Origin: an uncultured Opitutia bacterium | GTDB lineage: Bacteria; Verrucomicrobiota; Verrucomicrobiia; Opitutales; UBA953 | NCBI GenBank assembly: GCA_903855995.1 | Contig: CAIOAN010000006.1 | Span: 62,001-126,000 of the forward strand | Direction of reading: 5' to 3' | Length of the DNA: 64,000 nt | Notes under the pieces: generated by a model | Database searches by the model: none | Seen by the model: only the letters and a program-made list of their open reading frames with translations | What the model was told of the DNA's origin: nothing | Position numbers and translations under genes: made by a program | Shown: piece by piece, positions 63,340-64,000 of the stretch | Numbering within the stretch: the stretch's first letter is position 1 | Layout of the letters: each line of letters begins with the position of its first letter

Positions 63340-64000
63340 GCGGGCAGAAAGGAAGCGACCCATTCGGCGGGCGTCGAGCCGGAGCGCGCTGAAAGCATCC
63401 GCAACAATTCGCCGGAGTCGGCCAACGCCTGCGCCCGCGGGGCGGGGGCTTCGACACACTCACGCAGGCGGGCAGCCAATGCAGTGGGCTCGCAAGCCGC
63501 CTGGAGATACTCGGGCCACGCCTGACGCTTCAGAAGAATGTTGGCGATACCCAGATGATCGACGCGGCCAGCGATCAGGCGGCGCCCGACCACCCAAGTC
63601 ACGGGATTCGCCCGGTACACGACCGCCCCAGGGATACCGGCCAAGGCGACGGTGAGCGACATGGTCCCCGAGCTCACCAGCGCGGCGCAGCCCGCGGCGG
63701 GGCCTTCCGAGACCGGGCGTAGATCAATCCCCTTGGCGGCATCTCCGTACTCGGCCAGCAGTCGGTAAAGTTCGGCATGCACCTCGCCGGCGGTGTGCAG
63801 CACCAACGCGCGCCGCTTGGGATGATGCTTTCGAAATTCGGCAAAGGCCTCAACCAGCGCGGGGAAAATTTTGCGGACGGGCTTCGGGCGGCTCCCAGGC
63901 AGCAATAATACCGGCCCCGCAGAGTCATACTTCAAACCATGCTGGTGCTCGGATTCAGCGAAGGGATGGCCGACGAAGCGGGCATCGAGTTTGGTGTCGG
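63336..64000 (-). CDS. lpxB: Lipid-A-disaccharide synthase, C-terminal part (truncated by window edge)
   Basis: About 220 C-terminal residues; the gene continues beyond base 64000. The piece has ARFVGHPFAES, LLLPGSRPKPVRKIFPALVEAF, VSSGTMSLTVALAGIPGAVVYRANPVTWVVGRRL and HLGIANILLKRQAWPEYLQ, the LpxB (GT19) pattern. The enzyme joins UDP-diacylglucosamine and lipid X in lipid A synthesis. It is followed by the epimerase with a four-base overlap. Confidence 0.88.
   Translation of the reverse strand, partial: DTKLDARFVGHPFAESEHQHGLKYDSAGPVLLLPGSRPKPVRKIFPALVEAFAEFRKHHPKRRALVLHTAGEVHAELYRLLAEYGDAAKGIDLRPVSEGPAAGCAALVSSGTMSLTVALAGIPGAVVYRANPVTWVVGRRLIAGRVDHLGIANILLKRQAWPEYLQAACEPTALAARLRECVEAPAPRAQALADSGELLRMLSARSGSTPAEWVASFLPA

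Overview
The window reads as chromosomal DNA of a Gram-negative, high-GC bacterium. It holds an LpxB fragment, two outer-membrane beta-barrel proteins, an ExbD-type protein and lipoprotein signals. The mix of a carboxynorspermidine pathway, a ribbon-helix-helix protein joined to a lysine-rich histone-like tail, a DUF4337 protein and many starts without a Shine-Dalgarno sequence reminds me of Verrucomicrobiota (Opitutae-like). That placement is inference from family recall, not a search result. No insertion sequence, phage gene, CRISPR array or rRNA is visible. Coding density is high and no stretch over 300 bases lacks a gene or RNA.

Layout. 1-490: end of an ExbD/TolR gene and a tiny lipoprotein. 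497-2762: thrB-thrC. 2827-8932: plus-strand run nadE, FAD-linked oxidase, HAD phosphatase, uvrB, meeting mutL tail to tail. 10833-14643: a thioredoxin-fold/DUF255 protein and a membrane-anchored TPR protein. 14636-20167 (minus): two tandem von Willebrand A proteins with a TonB-like SxxxH membrane anchor, a YbgC-like thioesterase, a GT-C membrane glycosyltransferase and an ApbE-like protein. 20315-20581: initiator tRNA plus an AT-rich structured intergenic region. 20669-31909 (minus): pilC, a second GspE/PilB ATPase, pilT, pilB, coaE, ftsH, tilS, serS. 32038-33921: DUF4337 protein, ndk, ispF, tRNA-Cys. 33982-40707 (minus): complete argCJBDFG cluster. 40819-43935 (minus): rplM-rpsI, a small porin-like protein, icd. 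44112-46606: RHH/histone-tail gene and a divergent P1B-4 metal ATPase. 46665-52414: rng and rodA diverging from rny and an Arg/Gly-rich disordered protein. 52459-56910: murA, ruvB, proB-proA. 56977-57053: tRNA-Asp. 57198-59648: carboxynorspermidine synthase and decarboxylase. 59710-64000: coiled-coil protein, Vsr-like endonuclease, phosphate-type porin behind a Pho-box-like promoter, an NAD-dependent epimerase and the end of lpxB.

Most of this is housekeeping: amino-acid synthesis (Thr, Arg, Pro), NAD and CoA synthesis, DNA repair (UvrB, MutL, RuvB, Vsr), translation and the cell envelope. The most novel-looking part is 14636-20167, where VWA domains sit on a TonB/TolA-type energy-transducer anchor next to a YbgC-type thioesterase, the usual companion of the Tol-Pal system. 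Other points are a MutL whose three nuclease metal-site motifs are all degenerate, an RNase E/G-RNase Y locus with a separate disordered RGG/RE-type protein behind a hairpin-rich leader, a Pho-box-like promoter before the phosphate-type porin, and a vsr frame that runs on through a convergent gene.
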